Source: Methanosarcina sp. Ant1
Lineage (GTDB): Archaea; Halobacteriota; Methanosarcinia; Methanosarcinales; Methanosarcinaceae
Assembly: GCA_001714685.2 (NCBI GenBank)
Contig: MDTP02000009.1
Span: 1-33,076 of the forward strand
Length of the DNA stretch: 33,076 nt
Reading direction: 5' to 3'
The notes below the pieces were generated by a model that saw only the letters and a list, made by a program, of their open reading frames with translations, did not search any database and had not been told where the DNA came from. Below are positions 1 through 7,917 of this stretch, piece by piece. The translations under genes and the position numbers were made by a program. Position 1 is the stretch's first letter, and the number at the start of each line of letters is the position of its first letter.

Positions 1-408
1 CTATGGATGCTATTCTAGCGGCGCTCAATCAAGCGCCGCTATTATTCTGAGAGTTGCAGCATTTATATTAAATTATAACTTTTTTCAGTAGGCTGAATAG
101 TTACAAAATAACTTCAAGTTTTCACTTGGGAATGGCTCTATAATTCCAGTTTCCCAAATAACAATCAAAGACAATATCGGTAGCAGAAATATTTGAAATT
201 ATATTTTAGTCATTCCTTAGCTCTACAAATGTAATAGGTGTAAATTCCAAAGCTTGCATCCTTGAAGACGCAACTTCAAAAACCCCTTCCCGATGATTAT
301 TATTTTTTTTATGTTATTTAAAACTACTAGAATCATCAAAAATATAATTTTATGTTATGTAGATGGGCAATTATGAATAAATTAGATAAATGGTTGAGAG
401 AAAGAGAA
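1..408. other. Left-edge non-coding stretch
   Basis: No credible gene is visible. The stretch holds the hairpin at 16-41 and, from about 261 onward, sequence that is repeated at about 1503-1741 upstream of the PRC-barrel gene. The part at 42-260 is AT-rich and shows no recognisable structure. Confidence 0.5.
16..41. terminator. GC-rich perfect hairpin, possible terminator
   Basis: AGCGGCGCT (17-25) and AGCGCCGCT (32-40) are perfect inverted arms around a six-base loop, and the outer pair T16/A41 extends the stem to 10 bp. It stands out as a GC-rich island in very AT-rich DNA. It could end a transcript from a gene just outside the left edge, but there is no long T run beside it, so the terminator role is inferred. 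Confidence 0.4.
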
Positions 409-486
409 CTATTTGCCTATCAAAAGCTTTACTTTACATTCGAGAACATTGACTGGCAAAAAATCAGGATTATTTCTATCTGCCAT
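261..486 (-). repeat. Copy 1 of the PRC-locus 5' segment
   Basis: This segment repeats 1503-1741 as a diverged direct repeat. The best conserved block is about 285-400 versus 1530-1640, which shares a long AT-rich core with only scattered differences. Further along, both copies share an AAAGCTTT block, a GGCAAA block and a reversed start ATCTGCCAT. Read on the minus strand, each copy begins with the start of a PRC-like gene and runs into leader-like sequence, so the locus has duplicated and then decayed. Confidence 0.75.
409..486 (-). pseudogene. Remnant of a PRC-barrel gene N-terminus
   Basis: From ATG at 486 the minus strand encodes 25 codons and then a TAG stop (411-409). The first residues, MADRNNPDFLP, align with MAYRDNPYFLS of the intact PRC-barrel protein at 631-1461, and similarity fades after that. 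The sequence before this start (about 490-530) also matches the leader of the intact gene, sharing the CCCTAAATTTCAG block and the CATTTTAAAGCC block. It is best read as the 5' stub of a lost tandem copy. A functional 25-residue peptide is unlikely. Confidence 0.7.
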
Positions 487-630
487 AGTCCCAAATCCCT
501 AAATTTCAGTATACATACATTTTAAAGCCTGCACCCCCATGCATAAAATTAAATCTCTCCCCGATTAAGTTCTCCCAACCTTGCTATTTACAAGTAAGCT
601 TGACCTGTATCTGCTTGCACAGTTACAGGC

Positions 631-1461
631 TTAAATATTACCTGGCCGACTTTCCACCATCTCTGTCTGCCAGTAAGGCTGGTATCCATAGAACTTGTAC
701 ATAGTGGCAAGCCATTCGCGGTTAGTTGTAGGCCAGTGGTCTTTATCAAAGCCTTCTGCCTTTTCAAGGGTTTCTTTAGGAATATCAAGTAAGAAGGCGT
801 GCTCATGCGCCCTCAGTGTAAGAGCATTCCAGGGAATAGCAAATAGTTTATTGCCCATGCCCAGGAATCCACCAAAAGAGAGCACAGAATATGCTATTCT
901 TCCATCCTGGAGATCAATCATTAATTCTTCAATCTTCCCAAGGTTCTCTCCAGATCTATTGACGACCTTATCTCCTTTTATCGTGCTTGCTGACAAAAAA
1001 TCTGTATAATCTATACCTGCCGTACTCCCCATCCGGGCCATCCTTTCTGATTCGGTCTCTTCAGACATTCCTGTCAAAATTCTTGTTTGTCCCGCTACTC
1101 CTGTCTGCCAGTAAGGCTGGTATCCATAGTAGCTGTACATAGTGGCAAGCCATTCGCGGTTAGTTGTAGGCCAGTGGTCTTTATCAAAGCCTTCTGCCTT
1201 TTCAAGGGTTTCTTTAGGAATATCAAGTAAGAAGGCGTGCTCATGCGCCCTCAGTGTAAGAGCATTCCAGGGAATAGCAAATAGTTTATTGCCCATGCCC
1301 AGGAATCCACCAAAAGAGAGCACAGAATATGCTATTCTTCCATCCTGGAGATCAATCATTAATTCTTCAATCTTCCCAAGATTCTCTCCAGATTTATTGA
1401 CGATCTTATCCTTTTTTATCGTACTTGCTGACAAAAAGTATGGATTGTCTCTATATGCCAT
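631..1461 (-). CDS. Tandem PRC-barrel domain protein
   Basis: A 276-residue soluble protein made of two near-identical PRC-barrel units, at roughly residues 8-117 and 154-263. The units share the pattern GENLGKIEELMIDLQDGRIAY, a glycine-rich FGGFLGMGNK turn and a YYGYQPYWQT-like end. PRC-barrel domains (named from the photosynthetic reaction centre H subunit; also in RimM) usually mediate protein or RNA contacts, and the function of the archaeal stress-type members is not known. Most family members in methanogens have one unit of about 120-140 residues, so this looks like an in-frame fusion of duplicated genes. The linker (about residues 118-150) is rich in E, S, R and M. The start is supported by AGGGAG about 8 bases before the ATG. 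The two units are almost identical at DNA level over 663-952 and 1101-1390, which indicates a recent duplication or gene conversion. Confidence 0.85.
   Translation of the reverse strand: MAYRDNPYFLSASTIKKDKIVNKSGENLGKIEELMIDLQDGRIAYSVLSFGGFLGMGNKLFAIPWNALTLRAHEHAFLLDIPKETLEKAEGFDKDHWPTTNREWLATMYSYYGYQPYWQTGVAGQTRILTGMSEETESERMARMGSTAGIDYTDFLSASTIKGDKVVNRSGENLGKIEELMIDLQDGRIAYSVLSFGGFLGMGNKLFAIPWNALTLRAHEHAFLLDIPKETLEKAEGFDKDHWPTTNREWLATMYKFYGYQPYWQTEMVESRPGNI
663..1000 (-). repeat. PRC-barrel coding repeat, unit 2 (C-terminal)
   Basis: This direct repeat of 1101-1438 is offset by exactly 438 bp (146 codons). About 250 bases from 703 onward are identical, including silent positions. Differences gather near the start of each unit, where CCAAGG/CCAAGA and ATCTATT/ATTTATT differ. 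Confidence 0.85.
1101..1438 (-). repeat. PRC-barrel coding repeat, unit 1 (N-terminal)
   Basis: This is the partner of 663-1000 at an offset of 438 bp, lying in the same reading frame of the same gene. Confidence 0.85.
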
Positions 1462-1502
1462 AGTTCTTACTCCCTAAATTTCAGGAGATATACATTTTAA
1501 AG

Positions 1503-1741
1503 CCCGTGCTCTCAGCACAACTTCAAAATCTCCTCCCCGATGATTATTATTTTTTTATGTTATTTAAAACTACTAGAATAATCAAAAATATATTTTATGT
1601 TACTAAGAAAAAAGTTATGAATAAATTTTATAAAGAATGGGCAGGAAAAAAATTACATTCCTGCGAAAGCTTTCTGTCATATCCGGGATATTGAGCTGGC
1701 AAACAGCCTCAAGTACACAGAAAAAAATAATTATCTGCCAT
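1503..1741 (-). repeat. Copy 2 of the PRC-locus 5' segment, with a second broken gene start
   Basis: This diverged direct repeat of 261-486 forms the upstream region of the intact PRC gene. On the minus strand its far end carries another PRC-like start at 1741 (MADNYFF...), which hits TGA after ten codons. The block GGCAAA near 1697 and AAAGCTTT near 1668 align with 453 and 421 of copy 1. So two 5' stubs bracket the intact gene. The rest of the stretch between the PRC gene and 2058 (1742-2057) is AT-rich, holds a short repeated ACACAAATGATAAAG motif near 1856-1893, and has no gene I can support. Confidence 0.6.
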
Positions 1742-2057
1742 AAAATGCCTTGAAGTGACTGACAACTGAAAAGAAGAACGCCAGAGAAAAAAAATTTATT
1801 AATTTTAAGAAAAAGCTTTTTGATTTCCTTGAAACTCTCGCAGGAACATTTTACAAACACAAATGATAAAGCCTGCACAAACACAAATGATAAAGTCTGC
1901 AGATACTGAAAGAAAAAAACAGAGTACCAATTAGGTTATAACATTTTCCATTTTATCTTTTTGCAAGCTCTTTTAATCCAGAAAGTCGAAAATATGTATC
2001 AAAAGAATTCTTTCACTTAGGCAATATTTCTGTAAACGCACATACCAAGGTGATGAA

Positions 2058-2276
2058 ATGTTCCATACTTATGTTGATACTGAGTACTCTCCGGAAAAAT
2101 GTTTTCTTTGCAACGGAACCGGGCATGATGAAAGTGGAAATTGTGAAGCTTGCGGAGGACAGGGAGATGTACTCGTTGCCCAGCCTTCAAGAATATGTCA
2201 TCTATGCAGTGGGTCAGGGAACCTTGAAATAGGGATCTGCAGGGCCTGTGGAGGAAGCGGCTGGGCTCTTCTCTGA
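2058..2276 (+). CDS. Small free-standing DnaJ-type zinc-finger protein
   Basis: A 72-residue protein that is almost entirely a DnaJ-like cysteine-rich domain. Four CxxCxGxG-type motifs begin at C15 (CFLCNGTG), C29 (CEACGGQG), C47 (CHLCSGSG) and C61 (CRACGGSG), which is enough to bind two zinc ions in the DnaJ manner. No J domain or substrate-binding domain is present. In DnaJ this domain helps hold unfolded substrates, and small solo versions exist as adaptor or chaperone-like proteins. The start is set by AAGGTGATGAA just before ATG at 2058. It runs convergently with the HNH-like gene that ends at 2403. The specific role is unknown. Confidence 0.8.
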   Translation: MFHTYVDTEYSPEKCFLCNGTGHDESGNCEACGGQGDVLVAQPSRICHLCSGSGNLEIGICRACGGSGWALL

Positions 2277-2402
2277 GGAAAGAAAATGCCTCCAGCCTGG
2301 AGATTGTTCAATCGTCGCCCTAAATAATGCAACATTATGTCGCATACCCAAGATTTATGCCTCATTACTTAACGGTGACTATAGCATGCCGGGAAATTCT
2401 TT

Positions 2403-3041
2403 CTATGAGATCTGCCCTGAATTCTCCGGAAAATCCCCTTTTTTCTTTTGCCTTGCCAGGACTTCGTCCCTTTTCTCTTCGGGGAGGCAATCAAAGCAGG
2501 TATCATAGCGTAAAGACTTATACTTATTTCTGCATACAGGACAGAGTTCCATACCCCGGAGACTTGCAAAATGACAGCGTTTGCAGAGTGCAATTGCATT
2601 TGTTAGAGATTGGCATTCTTCTTCTGCCTTTTTAACTTCCTCATCGATCAGCTCTTTAATCCCGGCTTCTTCAAGCCAATCATGATAAAGCTTTTTGAAG
2701 TTGCCTTCTCCCGAATCTTCAACAAGAGCCTCAACATACTGTTCTTCAAGGTCAGCCTGGTCAGGCTCAATTTTATGTACAGTCGAGGCTTTGTGCCAGG
2801 CAGGGTGGCTTTTATGACGATGTTTACCAGTTTGTATGTGATCGAATTTCTGGTACTTTTGCCTGTAAACCTCTTTGAACCTGACATAGGCAGCGCTGTA
2901 AATCTCAGAACTGATCTGAGCCGGAGAAAAAGCCCTGGGAGTGTGGATGCACAAAGAGTCAGAAGTGCCGCACCAGGAACAGGTTTTACCTTTGAGAAAT
3001 TCTGCCCTTTTTTCTTTCCATTCCTTTAAGTTGCGTTTCAT
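2403..3041 (-). CDS. HNH-like zinc-binding protein of unknown role
   Basis: A 212-residue soluble protein with three cysteine pairs. CSWCGTSDSLCIH lies near the N-terminus (about residues 21-33), a block rich in histidine and lysine follows (about 67-90), and then come NAIALCKRCHFASLRG and CPVCRNKYKSLRYDTCFDC towards the C-terminus. The arrangement CxxC, then N-x3-LCkRCH resembles the zinc-stabilised core of HNH endonucleases. However, the usual His-His or Asp-His after the first pair is replaced by IHTPR, so nuclease activity is uncertain. The middle is acidic and probably helical. ATG at 3041 is the first start. The gene stands alone between the DnaJ-type finger and purL. An RNA- or DNA-binding zinc protein is the safer description. 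Confidence 0.6.
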   Translation of the reverse strand: MKRNLKEWKEKRAEFLKGKTCSWCGTSDSLCIHTPRAFSPAQISSEIYSAAYVRFKEVYRQKYQKFDHIQTGKHRHKSHPAWHKASTVHKIEPDQADLEEQYVEALVEDSGEGNFKKLYHDWLEEAGIKELIDEEVKKAEEECQSLTNAIALCKRCHFASLRGMELCPVCRNKYKSLRYDTCFDCLPEEKRDEVLARQKKKGDFPENSGQIS

Positions 3042-3438
3042 AGAGTTACCTGTAAGAGTTTGTTAAGAATGAAGCCACTAAAAAGCGGTTTGGAAGAATT
3101 GCCTCAATGGTATGATGACTTGAAAATAAATAATTATGCTCATACTAATGAAGAGTAATAAGAAGTACACAAGGCATTATGAAAGTAGAATATTTAAGAT
3201 AGAATGGTTAAGAGTAAAATTATGAGTTTGTTACGACCTTAACTCCGACTTTTTTAGAGAAAAATTCCTTTCAATAATCCTTCCTCTTAAGAAGGATTTG
3301 ATCCATTTTTCAAAAAAATTAGGAAGAAATCTGAGAAGAAGTATATGTAATTGCATTAAAACAAGGTTAAGATTCAAAAAATGCCGTAAAAAAATAAAGT
3401 TATAAAGAAAAGTAACAGCCTAAAAGGTAAGATGGATA
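3042..3438. other. Intergenic stretch between the HNH-like gene and purL
   Basis: These 397 AT-rich bases have no gene I can support. They should hold the promoter of the HNH-like gene and the 3' end of the purL transcript. On the minus strand after the purL stop there is a T-rich tract (about 3375-3400) that could end transcription. Confidence 0.5.
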
Positions 3439-5589
3439 TTATCCCACCATAAACCTTGTAAGACTGCCATACGCTTCCGAGATTTCTTTTATGGGGAGTG
3501 AAATCTCGAAATCTTTTCCCTTGATTTCCAAGGCCTTACCTCCCACCTTACCGATTATGGTGTGAGGTACATTTTTAAGGATTTCCTGCACAGCCTCTGG
3601 CTCGCCTGTAGCAAGCAGCGCTCTTGCGGGTGCTTCAGAGAACAAAACTTCATCAGCCTGCATTTCTGCAACTTCACTTAAGTCCACCTTCGCACATAAG
3701 TTTCGGCACATCTTTGCAAGCCCTGCACCGAGTCCTCCAAGAGAAAGATCATGAGCCGAACTGAGTTTTCCACTCTTGACGGCTTCAATTACGGCTTTTA
3801 TTATTGTTGGGGCATTTTCCGGGACTTGAGGCACTTTTCCGGAGTTTTCGGCTCCAATGCATGCATAATACTCCGAGCCTCCCATTTTCGGAGTTGTTTC
3901 TCCTACCAGAATAATGCTGTCTCCGGATTTTGCAAAGAAACCTGAAGGAAGGGGAGTTTCGAGATCTATTTTCCCTATCACCCCTATTGAGGGAGTCGGG
4001 AGAATTGCAGTCTTGAATTCGTCGCTTTCGTTATACAGAGAAACATTTCCTCCTACTATAGGAATAGAAAGTTCCCTGGCTCCGTCTCCAAGGCCAAGTA
4101 TAGCGTTTTTAAATTGCCAGTAAATTTCCGGACGGTCTGGGTTCCCAAAGTTAAGGCAATTTACAATGGCCAGTCCTTCCGCACCTTTCACTGCAAGGTT
4201 CATGGCATTTTCGATGATTGCAGTCTTTCCTCCAGAATAAGGATCAAGCAGTGTAGCTCTGGGCTGGCAGCCACAGGAAAGTGCAATTCCTTTTTTATCT
4301 GTAATCCTGAGCACGCCTGAATCTTCTCCAGGCTTGACTACTGTCCTGAGTTGGACTTCATGGTCATACTGTCTGTAAATCCATTCTTTTGAGGCAATGT
4401 TATAGGAGGACAGAACTTTCAGGAAAGCAGCCTTCAAATCTTCCGGAGTTTCAGGTTTTTTACCTTCTTCCTCCATCCTGGGAGCAGGTGCTATTGAAGG
4501 CTTCTCGCAGGTCGGGGCTCCACCTGTAAGGAAACCTATAGGCAGATCGGCAACGATTTCTCCTCTGAACTCAACTGTATACATGGGCTCTTCTGTCAGA
4601 TACCCAACTACAGCTCCATTAAGGTCATACTTTTCTGCTAGAGCGAGTACGGCATCGACGTCTTCAGGAGCTACTTCAAAAAGCATGCGCTCCTGAGATT
4701 CGGCAAGCAGAATTTCATAAGCGTTCATATTGGGTTCGCGCTGGGGTACCGAATCTGTAATGATGCGGGCTCCGAGTCCTCCCTTTGCAGCCAACTCCGA
4801 ACTTGCTCCTCCCAGACCCGCGGCTCCAAGGTCCTTGCATGATTTTACATAGCCCTTGTATATGGCTTCCAGAGTCATTTCTATTACAAGTTTTTCGGTA
4901 TATGGATCCCCTACCTGGACACTGGGGCGGTCTTCGGCTTCGGCTGATTCGGAAAGATCCCTAGAAGCAAAGGATGCTCCACCAAGTCCGTCTTTCCCGG
5001 TACTGGAGCCTGCAAGCACAAGCTTGTTTCCGGCTTTCTGGGAGCGGGCAGTCATGATATTTTCTTCCCGACAGAGCCCTACCGCGACAACATTTACCAG
5101 CGGATTTCCACTATATTTCCTGTCAAAGAAAGTCTCACCATTGACCACAGGCACTCCTATGCAGTTTCCGTACCCTGCAATTCCCTTAATGATTTGCTCG
5201 AAAAGGAAGAGATTTTTTGGGGTGTCCAGAGGCCCGAAATAGAGAGGGTCCATTAGGGCTATAGGGCGGGCTCCCATGGAGATTATATCCCGTACAATGC
5301 CTCCTATACCGGTAGCTGCTCCGTTGTAAGGGTCTACATATGAAGGGTGATTGTGACTTTCCATGCCTATGGCAAGCACGTATCCGTCTTCGAATTTAAT
5401 TATTGCAGCGTCATCTCCGGGGCCGATAATTACGTTTTCACCCGTGGTAGTGAAGGTTTTCAGGAGAGGGGCACTTGAGCGATAGGAACAGTGTTCACTC
5501 CATAAGTTTAAAAAGCAGCCCTGCTCTACCAGGGTAGGTTCTCGCCCGAGTTCTTTTTTAATGATCTTCAGATCTTCTTCAGGTAACAT
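3439..5589 (-). CDS. purL: Phosphoribosylformylglycinamidine synthase subunit II
   Basis: This enzyme makes FGAM from FGAR, ATP and ammonia in step 4 of purine synthesis, working with PurQ and PurS, which are not in this window. The protein has 716 residues, the usual length for a small-type archaeal PurL. Recognisable blocks are [15 protein letters not shown] near the N-terminus, [20 protein letters not shown], the first AIR-synthase-like half with [16 protein letters not shown], and [15 protein letters not shown]. The second half carries GGNVSLYNE and [12 protein letters not shown] chose ATG at 5589 because GAGG lies seven bases before it and the family starts with MLPEEDLK-like sequence; an ATG 39 bases further upstream has no good ribosome binding site. 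It is a single gene with a repeat-rich upstream region. Confidence 0.97.
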   Translation of the reverse strand: MLPEEDLKIIKKELGREPTLVEQGCFLNLWSEHCSYRSSAPLLKTFTTTGENVIIGPGDDAAIIKFEDGYVLAIGMESHNHPSYVDPYNGAATGIGGIVRDIISMGARPIALMDPLYFGPLDTPKNLFLFEQIIKGIAGYGNCIGVPVVNGETFFDRKYSGNPLVNVVAVGLCREENIMTARSQKAGNKLVLAGSSTGKDGLGGASFASRDLSESAEAEDRPSVQVGDPYTEKLVIEMTLEAIYKGYVKSCKDLGAAGLGGASSELAAKGGLGARIITDSVPQREPNMNAYEILLAESQERMLFEVAPEDVDAVLALAEKYDLNGAVVGYLTEEPMYTVEFRGEIVADLPIGFLTGGAPTCEKPSIAPAPRMEEEGKKPETPEDLKAAFLKVLSSYNIASKEWIYRQYDHEVQLRTVVKPGEDSGVLRITDKKGIALSCGCQPRATLLDPYSGGKTAIIENAMNLAVKGAEGLAIVNCLNFGNPDRPEIYWQFKNAILGLGDGARELSIPIVGGNVSLYNESDEFKTAILPTPSIGVIGKIDLETPLPSGFFAKSGDSIILVGETTPKMGGSEYYACIGAENSGKVPQVPENAPTIIKAVIEAVKSGKLSSAHDLSLGGLGAGLAKMCRNLCAKVDLSEVAEMQADEVLFSEAPARALLATGEPEAVQEILKNVPHTIIGKVGGKALEIKGKDFEISLPIKEISEAYGSLTRFMVG

Positions 5590-5752
5590 TGCCTTGCCTC
5601 TGATTATTAAGCCTCTTTTGGATTCCAAAGATTCAGTTTCTCTGATAATGATTCCGTCAATTTTCAGGGTTTTTAGTGTAGCATTAACAGACTATGCCGA
5701 CATAAAGGGATAAGGATTAGATAAATATTTCTTTGTCAGCAGAGTTGCACCA

Positions 5753-5822
5753 CCCGAGTTTCGCTTCCCGAGTTTCGCTTCCCGAGTTTCGCTTCCCGAG
5801 TTTCGCTTCCCGAGTTTCGCTT
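5753..5822. repeat. Five head-to-tail copies of a 14-bp repeat
   Basis: The unit CCCGAGTTTCGCTT occurs five times without a gap at 5753, 5767, 5781, 5795 and 5809. The last unit runs into TCGGG, so CCCGA (5809-5813) and TCGGG (5822-5826) form a small hairpin. There are no unique spacers, so this is not CRISPR. It lies about 160 bases upstream of the purL start, and its copy number probably varies by replication slippage. Confidence 0.9.
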
Positions 5823-5834
5823 CGGGAGCACGAG

Positions 5835-5860
5835 GTCCTTCTCGCTTCGCTCGAGAGGAC
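5835..5860. other. Hairpin beside the 14-bp repeat
   Basis: GTCCT (5835-5839) pairs with AGGAC (5856-5860), and CTCG (5841-5844) pairs with CGAG (5852-5855). There is one bulged base and a loop of seven. It sits directly after the tandem repeat and could be part of the same dispersed palindromic element or a terminator. Confidence 0.6.
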
Positions 5861-6036
5861 TAATTTATAACAACAGTTATTTTGTGTCTTCCGTGCTTTT
5901 CTAAGTTAAATTTTGGAGTAGTTTTTTCCTACAGTCGGTGTTTTCCTGCTCATGAAGCCTGAAATGAATTAAGCGTAAATATTTACTTTTGAGACTTCGG
6001 TTATTTCCTTAAAAAATATTGAATCGGATAAAAAGA

Positions 6037-6217
6037 GGTGGTCCACCAGTAGTCGATTGATATTATTCCAAAATAATCGAAATCCAGCTTCTACTCTTTC
6101 TTTTCCTGCATTTTTGGCGCTGCTGGGGTCAGCCAGCATTGCGAGCACATTAACACAAGCTGAAGCCATGTTGGAGAGTAAGTTATGAAAACATCAATCA
6201 CATATCAGTGGACGACC
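6037..6217 (-). mobile_element. Miniature inverted-repeat element, copy A
   Basis: A 181-bp element whose ends are imperfect inverted repeats: GGTGGTCCACCAGT at 6037, and GGTCGTCCACTGATAT read inward from 6217. It is flanked on both sides by the identical octamer TAAAAAGA (6029-6036 and 6218-6225), a perfect target duplication. Its minus strand aligns end to end with copy B at 21854-22032, with both ends and the GATTATT-x-TGGAATAA block best conserved. It is too short to encode a transposase, so it must have moved with help from a full-length element elsewhere. The short open frame at 5969-6169 runs through it and out past the target duplication, so I do not call that frame a gene. Confidence 0.85.
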
Positions 6218-6273
6218 TAAAAAGAGACAAATGAAATAAAAAGTAGATATAATTAAAATAAAGTGGATAAAAA

Positions 6274-6513
6274 TTAGATTTGCTGGATCATTTTTTCCAC
6301 TTTTACTCCGGTTTCTGTAAGGGAGTACATTTCTTCCTTTTTTGCAATTAATTCTTTCTCCTCAAGCTCATCGAGGGTCTTTGCGATAGTTGGATATACG
6401 ACTCTTAGAGTCTTGGATATTCTTTTTCCTTCCATTTCTCCTTTTGAGGAAAGTAAGGAGAGCACTTTTTGCCTGACATTATTTCCGTTCACAAAACCTA
6501 TTAATTCGTTCAT
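6274..6513 (-). CDS. Small winged-helix transcriptional regulator
   Basis: A 79-residue protein with the helix and wing pattern of archaeal MarR/ArsR-like regulators. VRQKVLSLLSSKGEMEGKRI is followed by a recognition-helix-like stretch (YPTIAKTLDELEEKELI), a wing (AKKEEMYSLTETGVKVEKM) and a short C-terminal helix. It has no ligand or metal domain, so it probably binds DNA as a dimer. GGGGG precedes the ATG at 6513, and a TATA-like TATAAAATT lies about 40 bases upstream. The target is not visible; the gene stands alone. Confidence 0.75.
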   Translation of the reverse strand: MNELIGFVNGNNVRQKVLSLLSSKGEMEGKRISKTLRVVYPTIAKTLDELEEKELIAKKEEMYSLTETGVKVEKMIQQI

Positions 6514-7040
6514 AAGAAGCCCCCGGGCATGTATTACTTAATTCCGGATAATTTTATACCAGTATATTTATATAATATAAGTATATATATATGTAATTAG
6601 ACCGATTATAGAAAGATGGAATTCAAGATATATTTAATTTCTTGCTGGCTAAGAGAAGCTTTTTCCGGCAAAAAAGAAGATTTCCGGGTTTTTCCTTTCC
6701 AGTTTGAGCATGATATTTCTGGGAAGTTTAGCTCTTGTATGATCCAAAGCAGGGTTCCCTCTTTCGCTTGTGGCCGGCATTCTTCAAGCAGCATATATTG
6801 TTGTTGAATTTTACTCTACTAACTTATACTCTATTAAAATAAAAAATTGAAAAATAAAGCTTTGGCTGGCTTTTTATGCTGTCGGAGATTTTTGTCCATA
6901 AGCTTAAATTCAGCATAAAGTGACAGAAAAATACCATTAGGCTTTAATACCTTCATTGAGAAGTACTTTATATCTATTCAGCAATTTTTGGATGTAAATT
7001 ACATATACAATGATTACAAATTCGGAGGACATACAAACAA
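6514..7040. other. Divergent promoter region between the regulator and aIF1
   Basis: These 527 bases have no gene I can support. On the minus strand, TATAAAATT near 6549-6558 and further TATA-like runs (6563-6595) serve the regulator. On the plus strand, TTTATATC at 6968-6975 is a plausible TATA box for aIF1. Two overlapping open frames of about 62 codons near 6606-6807, one per strand, lack ribosome binding sites and family features. Confidence 0.5.
6968..6975 (+). promoter_or_regulatory. Likely TATA box of the aIF1 gene
   Basis: TTTATATC would place transcription start near 7000, leaving a leader of about 40 bases. GGAGGACATACAAACAA then leads into the ATG at 7041, with a rather long spacing from GGAGG. 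Confidence 0.45.
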
Positions 7041-7349
7041 ATGAGCAGCGGAATGTGCCCGGTATGCGGGCTTCCAAAAGAACTTTGCATTTGCGAAGAG
7101 GTTGCAAAAGAGCAACAGAGAATTACTGTAAAAGTAAACAGAAGAAGATATGGAAAAGAAGTTACAGTTGTAGAAGGCTTTGATGCCAGTGAAATTGATC
7201 TACACGAATTATCCACTTATCTTAAATCAAAATTCGCATGCGGCGGTACAGTAAAAGGAAATACTGTAGAACTTCAGGGAAACCACCTGACCCGCATGAA
7301 AGAAGTCCTCATGGAAAAGGGTTTCTCTGCTGAACAAATAAAAAACTAA
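7041..7349 (+). CDS. Translation initiation factor aIF1 (SUI1 family)
   Basis: A 102-residue SUI1/eIF1-type factor, which acts on the small ribosomal subunit in start-codon selection. The N-terminus carries a small zinc-finger-like motif with C6, C9, C16 and C18. The SUI1 core follows: [20 protein letters not shown], then [17 protein letters not shown] and [18 protein letters not shown]. Length and motifs match other archaeal aIF1 proteins. It is apparently a single gene. Confidence 0.95.
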   Translation: MSSGMCPVCGLPKELCICEEVAKEQQRITVKVNRRRYGKEVTVVEGFDASEIDLHELSTYLKSKFACGGTVKGNTVELQGNHLTRMKEVLMEKGFSAEQIKN

Positions 7350-7376
7350 ACTATACAGCCTCCAGAAAGAAAACGG

Positions 7377-7406
7377 GCCTGAGAAATCAAAGTCGGGTTT
7401 CTAGGC
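7377..7406 (+). terminator. Hairpin after the aIF1 gene
   Basis: GCCT-(G)-AGAAA and TTTCTAGGC form a nine-pair stem with one bulge and a loop of eleven bases, 28 bases after the stop codon. It may shape or end the aIF1 transcript. There is no strong T run after it. Confidence 0.4.
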
Positions 7407-7551
7407 TCGGAGTTGTATAATTCTTACCAATTCTCGGTAGCATGCATTTTTGATGTGGTGCATCGAGGGAGACATAGTTTATACTTGGAAAATTAAAAAC
7501 AAGTACACTGTGTATTGAACTTCAATCTATTTATTCAGGCACTGGTCTCCC

Positions 7552-7917
7552 ATGAAAACAACTTGTGAAATTATGGTACAGAAAGTCTTGCCTGCAATCC
7601 GGGCCGAGCTTTCGAGGACGATGATTTTAGAGCATAGGTGCACGCAGCAGGATGTGGCGGATACTCTGGAACTCTCAAGGGCTGCGGTATCCCAATACGT
7701 GAGTGAAAAGCGTGGGGCTGAAGTTGATTTTTCTGAGGAGACGCAAAACGAAATTCGAAAATTTGCACTCATACTTTTAAACGGAGGCTTATCTTCTCAG
7801 GAAAAGGCAAAAGGCATGTGCGATATTTGCAGCTTTGTTCAGAACTCCGGCTGGCTGTACAGGAATGCTCCTGAAGCTAAAGCCTGCATCATATGTGAGG
7901 ACATGGATTCAAAGTGA
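7552..7917 (+). CDS. Helix-turn-helix regulator with C-terminal cysteine pairs
   Basis: A 121-residue predicted DNA-binding protein. Residues 31-51 (TQQDVADTLELSRAAVSQYV) form a classic helix-turn-helix of the Xre/Cro type. The C-terminal half has two cysteine pairs, C90/C93 (MCDIC) and C112/C115 (ACIIC), which could bind zinc or an iron-sulfur cluster; the metal is a guess. Its TGA stop overlaps the GTG start of nre (GTGA at 7914-7917), so the two are translationally coupled. That coupling suggests a role tied to DNA damage, but the sequence gives no direct proof. Confidence 0.8.
   Translation: MKTTCEIMVQKVLPAIRAELSRTMILEHRCTQQDVADTLELSRAAVSQYVSEKRGAEVDFSEETQNEIRKFALILLNGGLSSQEKAKGMCDICSFVQNSGWLYRNAPEAKACIICEDMDSK

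Noticed and set aside
695-1477. Plus-strand open frames opposite the PRC gene
   Set aside because: They are antisense shadows that repeat because the gene repeats. The minus frame has the domain signature and ribosome binding site.
5753-5822. CRISPR-like array
   Set aside because: The repeats are directly adjacent with no spacers and are only 14 bp.
5969-6169. 66-codon open frame on the minus strand
   Set aside because: Most of it lies in the miniature element at 6037-6217 and it runs on past the target duplication. It has no ribosome binding site and no family features.
6606-6807. Overlapping 62-63 codon frames on both strands
   Set aside because: No ribosome binding site, no recognised motif, and each is the shadow of the other.
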